From the NCBI RefSeq assembly GCF_007095465.1, contig NZ_SDGL01000012.1, positions 1-43,104 of the forward strand: a stretch of 43,104 bases of DNA, written 5' to 3'. The notes below the pieces were generated by a model, which saw only the letters and a list, made by a program, of their open reading frames with translations, searched no databases and was not told the origin of the DNA. This DNA comes from Lactobacillus mulieris. Lineage in GTDB: Bacteria > Bacillota > Bacilli > Lactobacillales > Lactobacillaceae. A program made the position numbers and the translations under genes. Shown in pieces: positions 13,943 to 24,464 of the stretch (its first letter is position 1; every line of letters begins with the position of its first letter).

Positions 13943-16582
13943 TTGCCAAAGAATTATTATTCTCAAAGTCCTGAAAATATTGAACAAGAACTTGATACTA
14001 ATATTCAATCAGGTTTAAGTTCTGCTAAGGCACAAGAACGTTTAGAAAGAGACGGCCTTAACGCTTTAGCAACTGAAAAGGGCAAGAGTATGTTTGCTCG
14101 ATTTATTGATCAATTTAAAGACTTTATGATTATAGTCTTGTTGATAGCTGCGTTGGTTTCCGGTGTAGTTGCTGGAGAATGGACTGATGCTGGAATTATT
14201 TTATTCGTTGTTTTAATGAATGCAATTTTAGGTGTTGTTCAAGAAGCCCGTTCTGAAGCAGCGATTGAAGCTTTGAAAAAAATGACTACACCTGTTGCAC
14301 ATGTGCGAAGAAATGGTCAAGTAGTTGAAGTACCAAGTACAGAATTAGTTAAAGGGGATATTGTTTTACTTGAAGCTGGGGATGTTGTTCCAGCTGATTT
14401 AAGACTAACTACAACTGAAAGCTTGAAAATTGAAGAAGCAGCTTTAACTGGAGAATCGGTTCCAGTTGAAAAGGATAAATCATTAATTTCAAAAGATGAT
14501 GTTGCGTTAGCTGATCGAGTTAATATGGCATATTCTTCAACCAATGTAACTTATGGTCGAGGAGAAGGAGTTGTAGTTGCCACTGCAATGGAAACAGAAG
14601 TTGGTAAGATTGCTACAATGATTAACGAAGCTGATGAAACAGATACACCATTAAAACAAAGTTTAAATCAACTGGGTAAGACTTTAACTTGGATGATTTT
14701 AGGTATCTGTGCTTTAGTATTTGTTGTTGGTATTTTGCGTAATCCAGCTAATGAAAGTCAAGCAAGTTTAATGATTGACATGTTTTTGATTGCTGTATCA
14801 TTAGCTGTTGCAGCAATTCCTGAAGGTTTACCAGCAATTGTTACTATTATTTTAGCTTTGGGTACACAAACAATGGCTAAGCATAAGGCTATTGTGAGAA
14901 AGTTACCAGCTGTTGAAACATTAGGGGCAACTGATATTATTTGTTCTGATAAAACGGGGACTTTGACTCAAAACAAGATGACCGTTGAAAAAATATATTA
15001 TGATGGTCAGTTACATGATGCTAGTGAAGCGGTTGATGCTAATAGTGATATTATGCAAACTATGTTATTAGCAAATGATACTAAACTACAGGCCGATGGC
15101 TTACTTGGTGATCCAACGGAAACAGCTTTAACTCAATTTGGCTTAGATAAGGGCATTAATGTTGCTGATTTATTAGAAACTAAAAAGCGTGTGCAAGAAG
15201 TTCCGTTTGATTCAGATAGGAAACTAATGAGTACTGTTAATAAAAACGGGGATAAATATTATGTTGCCGTTAAGGGTGCTCCCGATGAATTACTTAAACG
15301 AGTAAGCAATTTATCTGATAAAGAAAAAGAACAGGTTCTTTTAGCTAACAAAGAAATGGCTCAAAACGCGCTAAGAGTTTTGGGACTTGCTTATAAAGAA
15401 GTGGAAAAGCCTTTTGAAGCAGTTAATAGTCAAACTGTTGAAAACAAGTTGATTTTTGCTGGATTAGTAGGAATGATTGATCCTGAACGTCCAGAAGCAA
15501 AAGCAGCAGTTGCAGAAGCAAAAGCAGCTGGTATTAGAACTGTAATGATTACAGGAGATCATCAAGTTACTGCTCAAGCTATTGCTGAACGATTAGGAAT
15601 TATTGAAAAGGGACAGAGTAAGAGAGTCTTGACTGGTAGCGAACTAGATAAGATGGATGAAACTTACTTTAAGGAGCATGTTTCTGATTATAGTGTTTAT
15701 GCCCGTGTGAGTCCTGAACACAAGGTTAAGATTGTTAAAGCATGGCAGGCTAATGAAAAGATTGTGGCTATGACTGGTGATGGTGTAAATGATGCACCAA
15801 GTTTGAAACAAGCGGATATTGGTATTGGTATGGGAATTACTGGTACTGAAGTTTCAAAAGGCGCTAGTGATATGATTTTAGCAGATGACAATTTTGCAAC
15901 AATTGTAGAAGCCGTTAAACAAGGTAGAAAAGTATTTTCAAATATTCAAAAAGCCATTCTTTATTTAATGAGTTGTAATGTTGGGGAAGTTTTGACTGTT
16001 TTCATTATGACTATTATGGGTTGGGATGTATTACAACCTGTACAACTTTTATGGATTAACTTAGTTACTGATTCACTACCTGCTATTGCATTAGGGGTGG
16101 AACCTGTTGAAGATGGCATTATGAATCGAAAACCACGTGGTAGAAAGTCTAATTTCTTTAGTGGTGGTGTTGCAAGTTCGATTGTTTATCAAGGTATTTT
16201 AGAAGGTGTATTAGTTTTAATTGTATATACACTAGGTCTCCATATTGGACCACATGTTGCTGATCCTAAGCTTCAACACGGGGATGCTTTGACAATGGCA
16301 TTTTTAACCTTAGGTTTAATCCAATTATTCCATGCATTTAATTCTAAATATGTTCACCAATCAATTTTTAGAAAGCACACTTTCCAAAATAAATGGTTTA
16401 ATTGGGCAATTGTAATTTCTGCAATTATTATGGCTGCAGTTGAATTGCCTTTCTTAACTAACGTATTTAAAGTTACAGAATTAGATTTAGATCAATGGTT
16501 AGCTGTTTTGGGAACAGGCTGCTTGATGATAATTATTGTTGAGCTAGTTAAGCTTGTGCAGAGACGAATGGGAAAAGAATAA
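13943..16582 (+). CDS. P-type cation ATPase (P2A type), probable Mn2+/Ca2+ exporter
   Basis: An 879-residue P-type ATPase with an N-terminal cation-ATPase domain, TGES (169-172), the membrane ion site PEGLP (about 293-297), the phosphorylated Asp336 in DKTGTLT, and GDGVNDAP (612-619). About ten membrane helices include the C-terminal block typical of SERCA-like pumps. By homology it would be called a calcium-transporting ATPase. The Mn2+ riboswitch directly upstream argues for Mn2+ efflux, as for YoaB of Lactococcus. Start: TTG 13943 lies seven bases after AGGAGG (13930-13935); an in-frame GTG at 13901 sits inside the terminator hairpin and has no ribosome site. It is monocistronic. Confidence 0.93.
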   Translation: MPKNYYSQSPENIEQELDTNIQSGLSSAKAQERLERDGLNALATEKGKSMFARFIDQFKDFMIIVLLIAALVSGVVAGEWTDAGIILFVVLMNAILGVVQEARSEAAIEALKKMTTPVAHVRRNGQVVEVPSTELVKGDIVLLEAGDVVPADLRLTTTESLKIEEAALTGESVPVEKDKSLISKDDVALADRVNMAYSSTNVTYGRGEGVVVATAMETEVGKIATMINEADETDTPLKQSLNQLGKTLTWMILGICALVFVVGILRNPANESQASLMIDMFLIAVSLAVAAIPEGLPAIVTIILALGTQTMAKHKAIVRKLPAVETLGATDIICSDKTGTLTQNKMTVEKIYYDGQLHDASEAVDANSDIMQTMLLANDTKLQADGLLGDPTETALTQFGLDKGINVADLLETKKRVQEVPFDSDRKLMSTVNKNGDKYYVAVKGAPDELLKRVSNLSDKEKEQVLLANKEMAQNALRVLGLAYKEVEKPFEAVNSQTVENKLIFAGLVGMIDPERPEAKAAVAEAKAAGIRTVMITGDHQVTAQAIAERLGIIEKGQSKRVLTGSELDKMDETYFKEHVSDYSVYARVSPEHKVKIVKAWQANEKIVAMTGDGVNDAPSLKQADIGIGMGITGTEVSKGASDMILADDNFATIVEAVKQGRKVFSNIQKAILYLMSCNVGEVLTVFIMTIMGWDVLQPVQLLWINLVTDSLPAIALGVEPVEDGIMNRKPRGRKSNFFSGGVASSIVYQGILEGVLVLIVYTLGLHIGPHVADPKLQHGDALTMAFLTLGLIQLFHAFNSKYVHQSIFRKHTFQNKWFNWAIVISAIIMAAVELPFLTNVFKVTELDLDQWLAVLGTGCLMIIIVELVKLVQRRMGKE

Positions 16583-16607
16583 TTACAACATTGATATATA
16601 ATTTTTT

Positions 16608-16632
16608 AGACAACTGAAAGGTTGTCTTTTTT
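16608..16632 (+). terminator. Terminator of the P-type ATPase gene
   Basis: A 7-bp stem AGACAAC/GTTGTCT with loop TGAAAG (16608-16627), followed by T's. Confidence 0.85.
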
Positions 16633-16651
16633 GTTGTAAAATAAATTTATT

Positions 16652-17068
16652 ATGAATGAAGTAGAACTATTAAAACTGATTAGGAAAATATCTTTAGAAT
16701 CATTTAGTTATCCATTTAATGGAAAAGCAAAAATTAATTATCGCTTCAAAACAACAGGTGGACGCTATCATTTAAAAGATCGTCATATTGAAATTAATGC
16801 TCATTTTTTAAAAAAAGAATATCGAAAGGATTTAATTGGTATTATCAAGCATGAATTATGTCATTATTATCTTCATACTCATCAGATGGGGTATAAACAT
16901 CAAAATAGAGATTTCAAAATTCTGCTAAAGCAAGTAGGTGGAAGCCGCTATGCACCAGATATTGGCTTAGCAAAGAAGATAAAATATACCTATCAATGTA
17001 CTAATTGCCATAAGTTATACTATCGAATTAGGCGGATTGACTTAAAAAAGTATGTTTGTGGAAAATGA
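16652..17068 (+). CDS. SprT-like zinc metalloprotein, C-terminal zinc ribbon cut by TGA
   Basis: A 138-residue SprT-like domain protein. The metalloprotease-type motif HELCHYYLH (about 71-79) is intact. The C-terminal zinc ribbon starts CTNC but ends at CGK followed by TGA (17066-17068). Past the TGA the same frame reads His-His-Lys-Leu-Ile-Leu-Leu-Lys and stops at 17093, which is what a normal SprT tail looks like after the fourth zinc-binding Cys. A single base change of TGT or TGC to TGA explains this. The product lacks one zinc ligand and about nine residues. There is no ribosome site before ATG 16652. A TAAAAT -10 at 16637-16642 would start transcription two or three bases before the ATG, so the mRNA may be leaderless. 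SprT-like proteins (YdcK in Bacillus) have no settled role. Confidence 0.82.
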   Translation: MNEVELLKLIRKISLESFSYPFNGKAKINYRFKTTGGRYHLKDRHIEINAHFLKKEYRKDLIGIIKHELCHYYLHTHQMGYKHQNRDFKILLKQVGGSRYAPDIGLAKKIKYTYQCTNCHKLYYRIRRIDLKKYVCGK

Positions 17069-17103
17069 CATCATAAATTAATACTCTTAAAATGAAAAAA
17101 CAC

Positions 17104-17132
17104 TTGCATTAAATTACTGATTCGTGTATCAT
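17104..17132 (+). promoter_or_regulatory. Promoter of tRNA-Leu
   Basis: A -35 TTGCAT (17104-17109), a 17-bp spacer and a -10 TATCAT (17127-17132): the same hexamers and spacing as the tRNA-Tyr promoter at 3486. Confidence 0.78.
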
Positions 17133-17144
17133 AATAGGAGTGTT

Positions 17145-17230
17145 GCGGGCGTGGCGGAATGGCAGACGCGCAAGACTAAGGATCTTGTGATCGCTTTTAG
17201 ATCGTGGAAGTTCGAGTCTTCTCGCCCGCA
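17145..17230 (+). tRNA. tRNA-Leu (anticodon AAG)
   Basis: An 86-nt class II tRNA with acceptor stem GCGGGCG/CGCCCGC and discriminator A. The anticodon stem CAAGA/TCTTG encloses the loop CTAAGGA, giving anticodon AAG (codon CTT). The long variable arm has a GATC/GATC stem, and the T arm is GGAAG/CTTCT. An A at position 34 is rare in bacterial tRNAs other than tRNA-Arg(ACG); it would need conversion to inosine to read more than CTT. Confidence 0.94.
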
Positions 17231-17237
17231 TACAGTT

Positions 17238-17266
17238 AGGAAGTTGTGTAAGCAGCTTCCTTTTTT
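17238..17266 (+). terminator. Terminator of tRNA-Leu
   Basis: A 9-bp stem AGGAAGTTG/CAGCTTCCT with loop TGTAAG (17238-17261), then six T. Confidence 0.9.
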
Positions 17267-17349
17267 GTTTATCATTTGTACAAGAAAAAGAGGCATTACT
17301 ATACAAAATAGCATCTTTTTTATAGAATTATTTTGGATGGAATTTCAAA

Positions 17350-17931
17350 GTGAAAAATCAAAAGGCTAGAAATTTAGCAATTAGTGCAATTTTTTTTGCA
17401 CTTCTGTTGCTAGAATTATTTATTCCTAATATTGGAAATATATATTTATTTCCAGCCATGCCTGCTGTGACAACTATTCCTTTAACAATTGCAATATATA
17501 GTGTATTGTTAGGTGCTAGAGCAGGAATGGGGTTGGGAATAGTATGGGGCGTAATTAGTATGTTTTTAGCTTATACACGTCCGACTAGTTTAGTAAGTAT
17601 ATTTCTTTTTCAAAATCCAATTATTGCAATAATTCCTAGAGCTTTATCTGGATACTTAGCAGGGATAGTTGCTTTAAAAAATAATAGATTATACTATTGT
17701 TTATCAGGATTAATTAGCTCATTGACTAACACAGTTTTTGTGATTATTTTAGCCAGTGTAATTCTTACTGGAAATCAAGAGCTTTTGGCACATCTAGGAC
17801 ATACTAATGGAAATTTATTGGTTCTTTTAACATCTGCTTTGGCTTTTAATGGGATATTAGAAGCTATATTTAGTGCAATATTAGCCCCAATAATTTTAAA
17901 ACCGTTGATTAAAATAATGCAGTATAAATAG
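17350..17931 (+). CDS. ECF transporter S component (substrate-binding membrane subunit)
   Basis: A 193-residue protein with about six hydrophobic segments and the size of ECF vitamin-transporter S components. The loop-and-helix pattern FPAMPAVTTIPLTIAIYSVLLGARAGMGLG is typical of the PanT-like branch, where a conserved small-residue helix contacts the EcfT subunit. It would bind one vitamin or cofactor precursor and share an EcfA-EcfA'-EcfT module encoded elsewhere. The substrate is uncertain: pantothenate is my best guess from resemblance, and no vitamin riboswitch precedes the gene to help. The GTG start at 17350 follows GGATGG. The glucosaminidase gene follows after 14 bases, probably on the same transcript. 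Confidence 0.75.
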   Translation: MKNQKARNLAISAIFFALLLLELFIPNIGNIYLFPAMPAVTTIPLTIAIYSVLLGARAGMGLGIVWGVISMFLAYTRPTSLVSIFLFQNPIIAIIPRALSGYLAGIVALKNNRLYYCLSGLISSLTNTVFVIILASVILTGNQELLAHLGHTNGNLLVLLTSALAFNGILEAIFSAILAPIILKPLIKIMQYK

Positions 17932-17945
17932 AAATCAGGATAAAA

Positions 17946-18590
17946 ATGGCACGTTCACGATCTCGAGTAAAAAAAACAACATTAACTTTAGTTAAAGTCT
18001 TTGGAGTACTACTTATTTTAGTAGTGGCTTTTGTTTGTTTTCGTTATTATCGTAGACAAGCGATTAATAACGAATTAATTCGCCAAGAACAATTAGCTAG
18101 AGAACAAGCAGCAGCTAAGGAGCTGAAAATTAAAACTGATTTTATAAAAAAAATAGGCCCAATTGCTCAAAAAGCGGATCAAGGTTTTGCGCTTTTACCT
18201 AGTATTACAATTGCTCAAGCTTGTTTAGAAAGTAATTATGGGCAAAGCGAATTGTCTCAAAAATATAATAATTTATTTGGTGTAAAAAGCAGTGATCCTA
18301 ATACATCCAAAACTTTGTCTACTAAGGAGTATGTAAATGGTAAATGGATTACGGTAAAAGCTAGTTTTCAAATTTATGATTCATATGAATCTTCAATTCA
18401 AGCCCATGCTAGGTTATTTCAAAATGGTACTACTTGGAATAAAGATCAGTATCAACATGTATTAGCAGCAAAAGATTATAAAAGTCAAGCTAAAGCACTA
18501 GTTACGGATGGTTACGCAACAGATCCTGATTATGCTACTAAGTTAATTAACTTAATTGAACAGTTTAATTTAAATAAGTATGACAACTAA
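17946..18590 (+). CDS. Membrane-anchored N-acetylglucosaminidase, GH73 family
   Basis: A 214-residue protein. A basic N-terminus and one membrane segment (about 13-33) act as an uncleaved anchor, followed by a charged, Glu/Gln/Ala-rich helix (about 37-62) and a GH73 glucosaminidase domain (about 63-210). The proposed catalytic Glu95 lies in AQACLESNYGQS, followed by NLFGVKS and the QIYDSYESSIQAHARLF segment. GH73 enzymes cut between GlcNAc and MurNAc in peptidoglycan for growth or cell separation. No SLAP or LysM wall-binding repeat is present, so the membrane anchor holds it near the septum or membrane. ATG 17946 follows CAGGATAAAA. Confidence 0.9.
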   Translation: MARSRSRVKKTTLTLVKVFGVLLILVVAFVCFRYYRRQAINNELIRQEQLAREQAAAKELKIKTDFIKKIGPIAQKADQGFALLPSITIAQACLESNYGQSELSQKYNNLFGVKSSDPNTSKTLSTKEYVNGKWITVKASFQIYDSYESSIQAHARLFQNGTTWNKDQYQHVLAAKDYKSQAKALVTDGYATDPDYATKLINLIEQFNLNKYDN

Positions 18591-18605
18591 TCTTTTATTT
18601 TTACT

Positions 18606-18636
18606 AGACTTCTTCGTTAACGAAGAAGTCTTTTTT
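18606..18636 (+). terminator. Terminator after the glucosaminidase gene
   Basis: A perfect 26-bp palindrome, arms AGACTTCTTCGTT and AACGAAGAAGTCT, followed by T's. The stem is very stable with little or no loop, so the central bases probably open. Confidence 0.88.
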
Positions 18637-18680
18637 CGTTATAATGATAAACGTGTTAATTTAGTGAAAGGGAAAAATTT

Positions 18681-20945
18681 ATGAGTCGCGAAACGATTTT
18701 AAAAGGGTTAAACCCTCAACAACAAGAAGCCGTTGAAACTACAGAAGGACCACTTTTAGTAGTTGCAGGAGCTGGTAGTGGTAAAACTAGTGTTTTGACA
18801 AGAAGAATTGCTTACCTCGTTGAAGAAAAGGGAGTTGCCCCTTGGAATATCTTAGCTATTACCTTTACTAATAAAGCAGCTACTGAAATGAAAGAACGTG
18901 TCCAAAAGCTATTAGGACCTGCCGGTCAAGATGTTTGGATGTCAACTTTTCATGCCCTTTGTGTTAGGATTTTACGTCGGGATGCAGATAAAATTGGTTA
19001 TTCTCGCAATTTTTCAATCGCTGATTCTAGTGAACAGGTTACTTTAATCAAACATATTGAAAAAGATTTAAATATTAATCCTAAGCAATATAATCCTAGA
19101 GCTATTCTGAGTGCAATTTCGAATGCCAAAAATGATTTGCTCAATCCTAAAGATTTTGAATCAGCTAGTGGAAATCGACCTTTTGATCAGGTTGTCAGTG
19201 AGATTTATAAAGAATATCAAAAAAGATTAGTTCAAGACCAAATTATGGATTTTGATGATTTAATTATGCAAACTTTAGTCTTATTTCAAAAAGATAAAGC
19301 TACTTTGCATTATTATCAAAATAAATTCCGTTATTTATTAGTTGATGAATACCAGGATACTAATGAAGCTCAATATCAACTTTGTCGGTTATTAGCTGCT
19401 CAATACAGCAATGTTTGTGTAGTTGGTGATGGTGATCAATCCATTTATGGCTGGCGTGGAGCTAATATGGAAAACATTTTGAATTTTGAAAAAGATTATA
19501 AAGAAAAGGGTGTCCACACGGTTAAATTAGAGCAAAATTATCGATCTACTGGCCATATTTTAAGTGCAGCTAATGCTGTTATAAAAAATAATCAAAATCG
19601 AAAAGCTAAAAAGCTTTGGACAGATCAGGGGGCTGGAGAAAAGATAACCTATTATAGGGCTCAAAGTGATGTAGATGAAGCAATTTTTGTTATTTCCAAA
19701 ATCACTGAAGCAGTTAAAGCAGGAAAAAGAGATTATAAAGATTTTGCAATTCTGTATCGGACTAATGCACAATCACGTGGTTTTGAAGAATCTTTAGTAA
19801 AGTCGAATATTCCTTATCAAATTGTTGGTGGCCACAAGTTCTATGATAGAAAAGAAATTAAAGATATTTTGGCCTACTTAAAATTAGTTGCTAATACGAG
19901 TGACTCAATGAGTTTTAACCGAATAGTTAATATGCCCAAACGTGGTATTGGAGCTGCTACTGTTGAAAAATTATTGACTTTTGCTAATGAACGAAGAATT
20001 GGAGTAGGTGATGCACTTTCTAACTTAGAATTAGTTCCTGTTTCAGCAGCAGCAAGTAAAAAATTAGCTGACTTTAATGCTAAATTGGTTGATTGCGTGT
20101 CTTATGCTCAAGATGCAAGTCATACTGTAACCGGATTAACTGAAAAGATTTTAGAAGATTTTGGCTATACTGAAGCGCTCAAAAAAGAAAAAACGTTGGA
20201 AAGTGCTAGTCGATTAGAAAACTTAGATGAATTCCTTACGGTAACTAAGCGCTTTGATGATAATTTTGAAGCAGAAGATGATGAAAGCTTGCCAATTAAT
20301 GATTTTCTAAGTGAAGTAACATTACTTAGTGATCAAGATGATATTGAAGATGATGGAAATCAAGTGACTTTGATGACGCTCCATGCGGCTAAGGGGTTAG
20401 AATTTCCAGTAGTCTTTTTAGTAGGAATGGAAGATGGAATTTTCCCATTGTCACGTGCTATGCTTGAAGAAGATCAACTTGAAGAAGAAAGACGCTTGGC
20501 TTATGTTGGGATAACTCGTGCCAGAGAGAAATTATATTTAACCAATGCTTTTTCTAGAACGATGTATGGAAAAACAACCTCAAATCCAGCTTCTAGATTT
20601 GTCCAAGAAATTAAGCCTGAAGACTTAGAAACAGAATATGCAGGCGGCTTCAATAAACAAAGGGCCAATTCAGTATCTTCCACTAGTAGTATTCCATTCT
20701 TTAATAAAGATGAACGTGCAAGAAGTCAAGTTTATACGTCTAAGACAGCAGCTAAAGCTAGTGGTGCTGTAGGTGCTGAAAAAGAGGGGTGGAATGTAGG
20801 AGACCAAGTCACTCACAAGGCATGGGGAAAAGGTGTTGTAGTTAAAGTTAATGGCACTGGTGAAGATATGGAATTGGATATCGCTTTTGAATCTAAAGGA
20901 ATAAAACGCCTTTTAGCAGCATTTGCCCCAATTAAAAAGGTATAA
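18681..20945 (+). CDS. pcrA: ATP-dependent DNA helicase PcrA (UvrD/Rep family)
   Basis: A 754-residue superfamily 1A 3'-5' helicase that acts in nucleotide excision repair, removal of RecA and replication of some plasmids. Walker A AGAGSGKT is at 29-36, Walker B is LLVDEYQDTNEAQ (about 220), then GDGDQSIYGWRGA (about 250), LEQNYRS (about 280), TLMTLHAAKGLEFP (about 565) and VGITRAREKLYL (about 612). The C-terminal segment is the usual VGDQVTHKAWGKGVVV (about 712), which contacts RNA polymerase in PcrA. The start at 18681 follows GTGAAAGGGAAAAATTT. It is the first gene of the pcrA-ligA-camS-gatCAB-dagK block common in lactobacilli, with 37 bases to ligA. Confidence 0.98.
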   Translation: MSRETILKGLNPQQQEAVETTEGPLLVVAGAGSGKTSVLTRRIAYLVEEKGVAPWNILAITFTNKAATEMKERVQKLLGPAGQDVWMSTFHALCVRILRRDADKIGYSRNFSIADSSEQVTLIKHIEKDLNINPKQYNPRAILSAISNAKNDLLNPKDFESASGNRPFDQVVSEIYKEYQKRLVQDQIMDFDDLIMQTLVLFQKDKATLHYYQNKFRYLLVDEYQDTNEAQYQLCRLLAAQYSNVCVVGDGDQSIYGWRGANMENILNFEKDYKEKGVHTVKLEQNYRSTGHILSAANAVIKNNQNRKAKKLWTDQGAGEKITYYRAQSDVDEAIFVISKITEAVKAGKRDYKDFAILYRTNAQSRGFEESLVKSNIPYQIVGGHKFYDRKEIKDILAYLKLVANTSDSMSFNRIVNMPKRGIGAATVEKLLTFANERRIGVGDALSNLELVPVSAAASKKLADFNAKLVDCVSYAQDASHTVTGLTEKILEDFGYTEALKKEKTLESASRLENLDEFLTVTKRFDDNFEAEDDESLPINDFLSEVTLLSDQDDIEDDGNQVTLMTLHAAKGLEFPVVFLVGMEDGIFPLSRAMLEEDQLEEERRLAYVGITRAREKLYLTNAFSRTMYGKTTSNPASRFVQEIKPEDLETEYAGGFNKQRANSVSSTSSIPFFNKDERARSQVYTSKTAAKASGAVGAEKEGWNVGDQVTHKAWGKGVVVKVNGTGEDMELDIAFESKGIKRLLAAFAPIKKV

Positions 20946-20973
20946 TAAAAATAAAAACGGACAGTTGATATAA

Positions 20974-22992
<2,019 letters not shown>

Positions 22993-23006
22993 AAGGGATT
23001 ATGATT

Positions 23007-24149
23007 GTGAAAAAGTTTTTACAAATAGCTTTGTTGGCATCATCGATGCTTGTGTTAGCGGGTTGTGGTCGATTAGGAGATTCAGATTTAGCTAATAATG
23101 CTACAACCACTAATAATAAAACTAAAAAGTATCAAACAACATCAACTAATAGTGGTTATACTGTTTTATTAAAAAATGGGAAATATGTAACTAGTTCAAC
23201 TTCTGGACTTACGTCAAGTGATCTTGATAATACAGTTGATAGTGAAGCGCTAGAACGTGGTTTAGTCAATTTAGACAAAAATGTATTTTCAACGAATAAA
23301 TATGTTTTTCAAGAAGGACAAAAATTATCTAGTTCTACTATTTCTTCTTGGCTAATGAGAGAATCTAAATCATATCCAGATGGCCTCAATCCTAAAAATA
23401 ATGGTAAAACAGGTGAAACAACCCGAAACCCCGTTATTTTAAATCAAATTTTGGAACAAGATTTTTTAACCGGCTCAGGATCAAATTATAAATTATCTGG
23501 TATTTCTTTGGGCTTAGCACTTAATTCTATTGATTATTATCAAAAGACAACTGGTGGACCACAATATTCAAGTAATATTTCTCGATCTAAACAAGAGGAA
23601 TATGGAAAAGAAACAGCTGATAAAATAGTAGCTAGACTACGTAAGAAAAAGGAAATGAAAAATATTCCGATAATGATTTCTCTCTTTTCAAAGACTAGTC
23701 AAGACTCATTAGTTGGTGGAACTTTCTTTGCATATGGCGTAGCAGAGGGTAATAGTAGTAAAATAACTAATTGGAAGTCTGTTTCCGAAAAGAGCCAGGT
23801 CTTGCCAACTGTAAATAATGAATCACCTGTTAATAGTGATGATGCTTCAGCCTTTAATAGTTTTAAATCAGCTATTGAAGATTATTTCCCTAACTTGAGT
23901 GGGGTTGTAGCAACAGTTCGCTATCAAAATGACAAATTAACTCAGGAGAACATTCAAATTACAACGCAATTTTATGGTTACGTTCAAATTCAAAGTTTTA
24001 CAAGATTAGTGCAATCAGAGGCTAAAAAATATTTAGCCAAAGATGTACCAATTGAAATAAAAATAAGTTCAGTTAATGATGTCCAGGCAATTGTTTATAA
24101 AAACAGTGGCGATGATAGTTATAGCTCACATATATATGGTGGCGAATAA
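23007..24149 (+). CDS. camS: CamS-family sex pheromone-type lipoprotein
   Basis: A protein of about 380 residues exported as a lipoprotein: lysines at the N-terminus, a hydrophobic core, and the lipobox LAGC with lipid-modified Cys at about 20. The rest (about 40-380) is the CamS domain, with SSTISSWLMRESKSYPDGLNP (split for naming) and NPVILNQILEQDFL as the recognised family segments. In enterococci and staphylococci the lipoprotein signal peptide is processed to a conjugation pheromone. In lactobacilli the role of the mature protein is unknown. Start: GTG 23007 is nine bases from AAGGG; the ATG at 23001 is only about three bases from it. Its position between ligA and gatC is conserved across many Firmicutes. 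Confidence 0.9.
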   Translation: MKKFLQIALLASSMLVLAGCGRLGDSDLANNATTTNNKTKKYQTTSTNSGYTVLLKNGKYVTSSTSGLTSSDLDNTVDSEALERGLVNLDKNVFSTNKYVFQEGQKLSSSTISSWLMRESKSYPDGLNPKNNGKTGETTRNPVILNQILEQDFLTGSGSNYKLSGISLGLALNSIDYYQKTTGGPQYSSNISRSKQEEYGKETADKIVARLRKKKEMKNIPIMISLFSKTSQDSLVGGTFFAYGVAEGNSSKITNWKSVSEKSQVLPTVNNESPVNSDDASAFNSFKSAIEDYFPNLSGVVATVRYQNDKLTQENIQITTQFYGYVQIQSFTRLVQSEAKKYLAKDVPIEIKISSVNDVQAIVYKNSGDDSYSSHIYGGE

Positions 24150-24161
24150 GGAGGTAAAATA

Positions 24162-24464
24162 GTGGAAATTACAAAAGAAGAAATCAAGCACGTAGCTGCT
24201 TTGTCACGGCTTGAATTTAAAGATGAAGAGTTAGATCAATTTACTTCCCAAATGGGAAAGATTATTGAAATGGCTGAACAATTGGGAGAAGTTAATACAG
24301 AAGGTGTTCCTGAAACGACTCAAGTAGTTGATCGTGATACAGTTTATCGCGAAGATAAGCCAGAACATTGGCAAGATCGTAAGGAAATGCTTAAAAACGT
24401 TCCCGAAACTAGTGATGGCTTCATTAAGGTGCCAGTAATTATTGATAAGGACGATAACGATTAA
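24162..24464 (+). CDS. gatC: Asp/Glu-tRNA(Asn/Gln) amidotransferase subunit C
   Basis: A 100-residue GatC, the small belt subunit that holds GatA and GatB together. It opens [17 protein letters not shown] and ends with the KVPVIID segment typical of the family. The GTG start at 24162 follows AAGGAGG with seven-base spacing. Its stop overlaps the gatA ATG (TAATG), which suits equal production of the subunits. Confidence 0.97.
   Translation: MEITKEEIKHVAALSRLEFKDEELDQFTSQMGKIIEMAEQLGEVNTEGVPETTQVVDRDTVYREDKPEHWQDRKEMLKNVPETSDGFIKVPVIIDKDDND

Noticed and set aside
17066..17068. TGA as selenocysteine in the SprT-like protein
   Set aside because: No SECIS-like hairpin is seen after it and lactobacilli are not known to have the selenocysteine machinery; nonsense mutation or sequencing error is simpler.
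17109..17369. Open frames on both strands across tRNA-Leu
   Set aside because: They run through the tRNA and its terminator; no family similarity.
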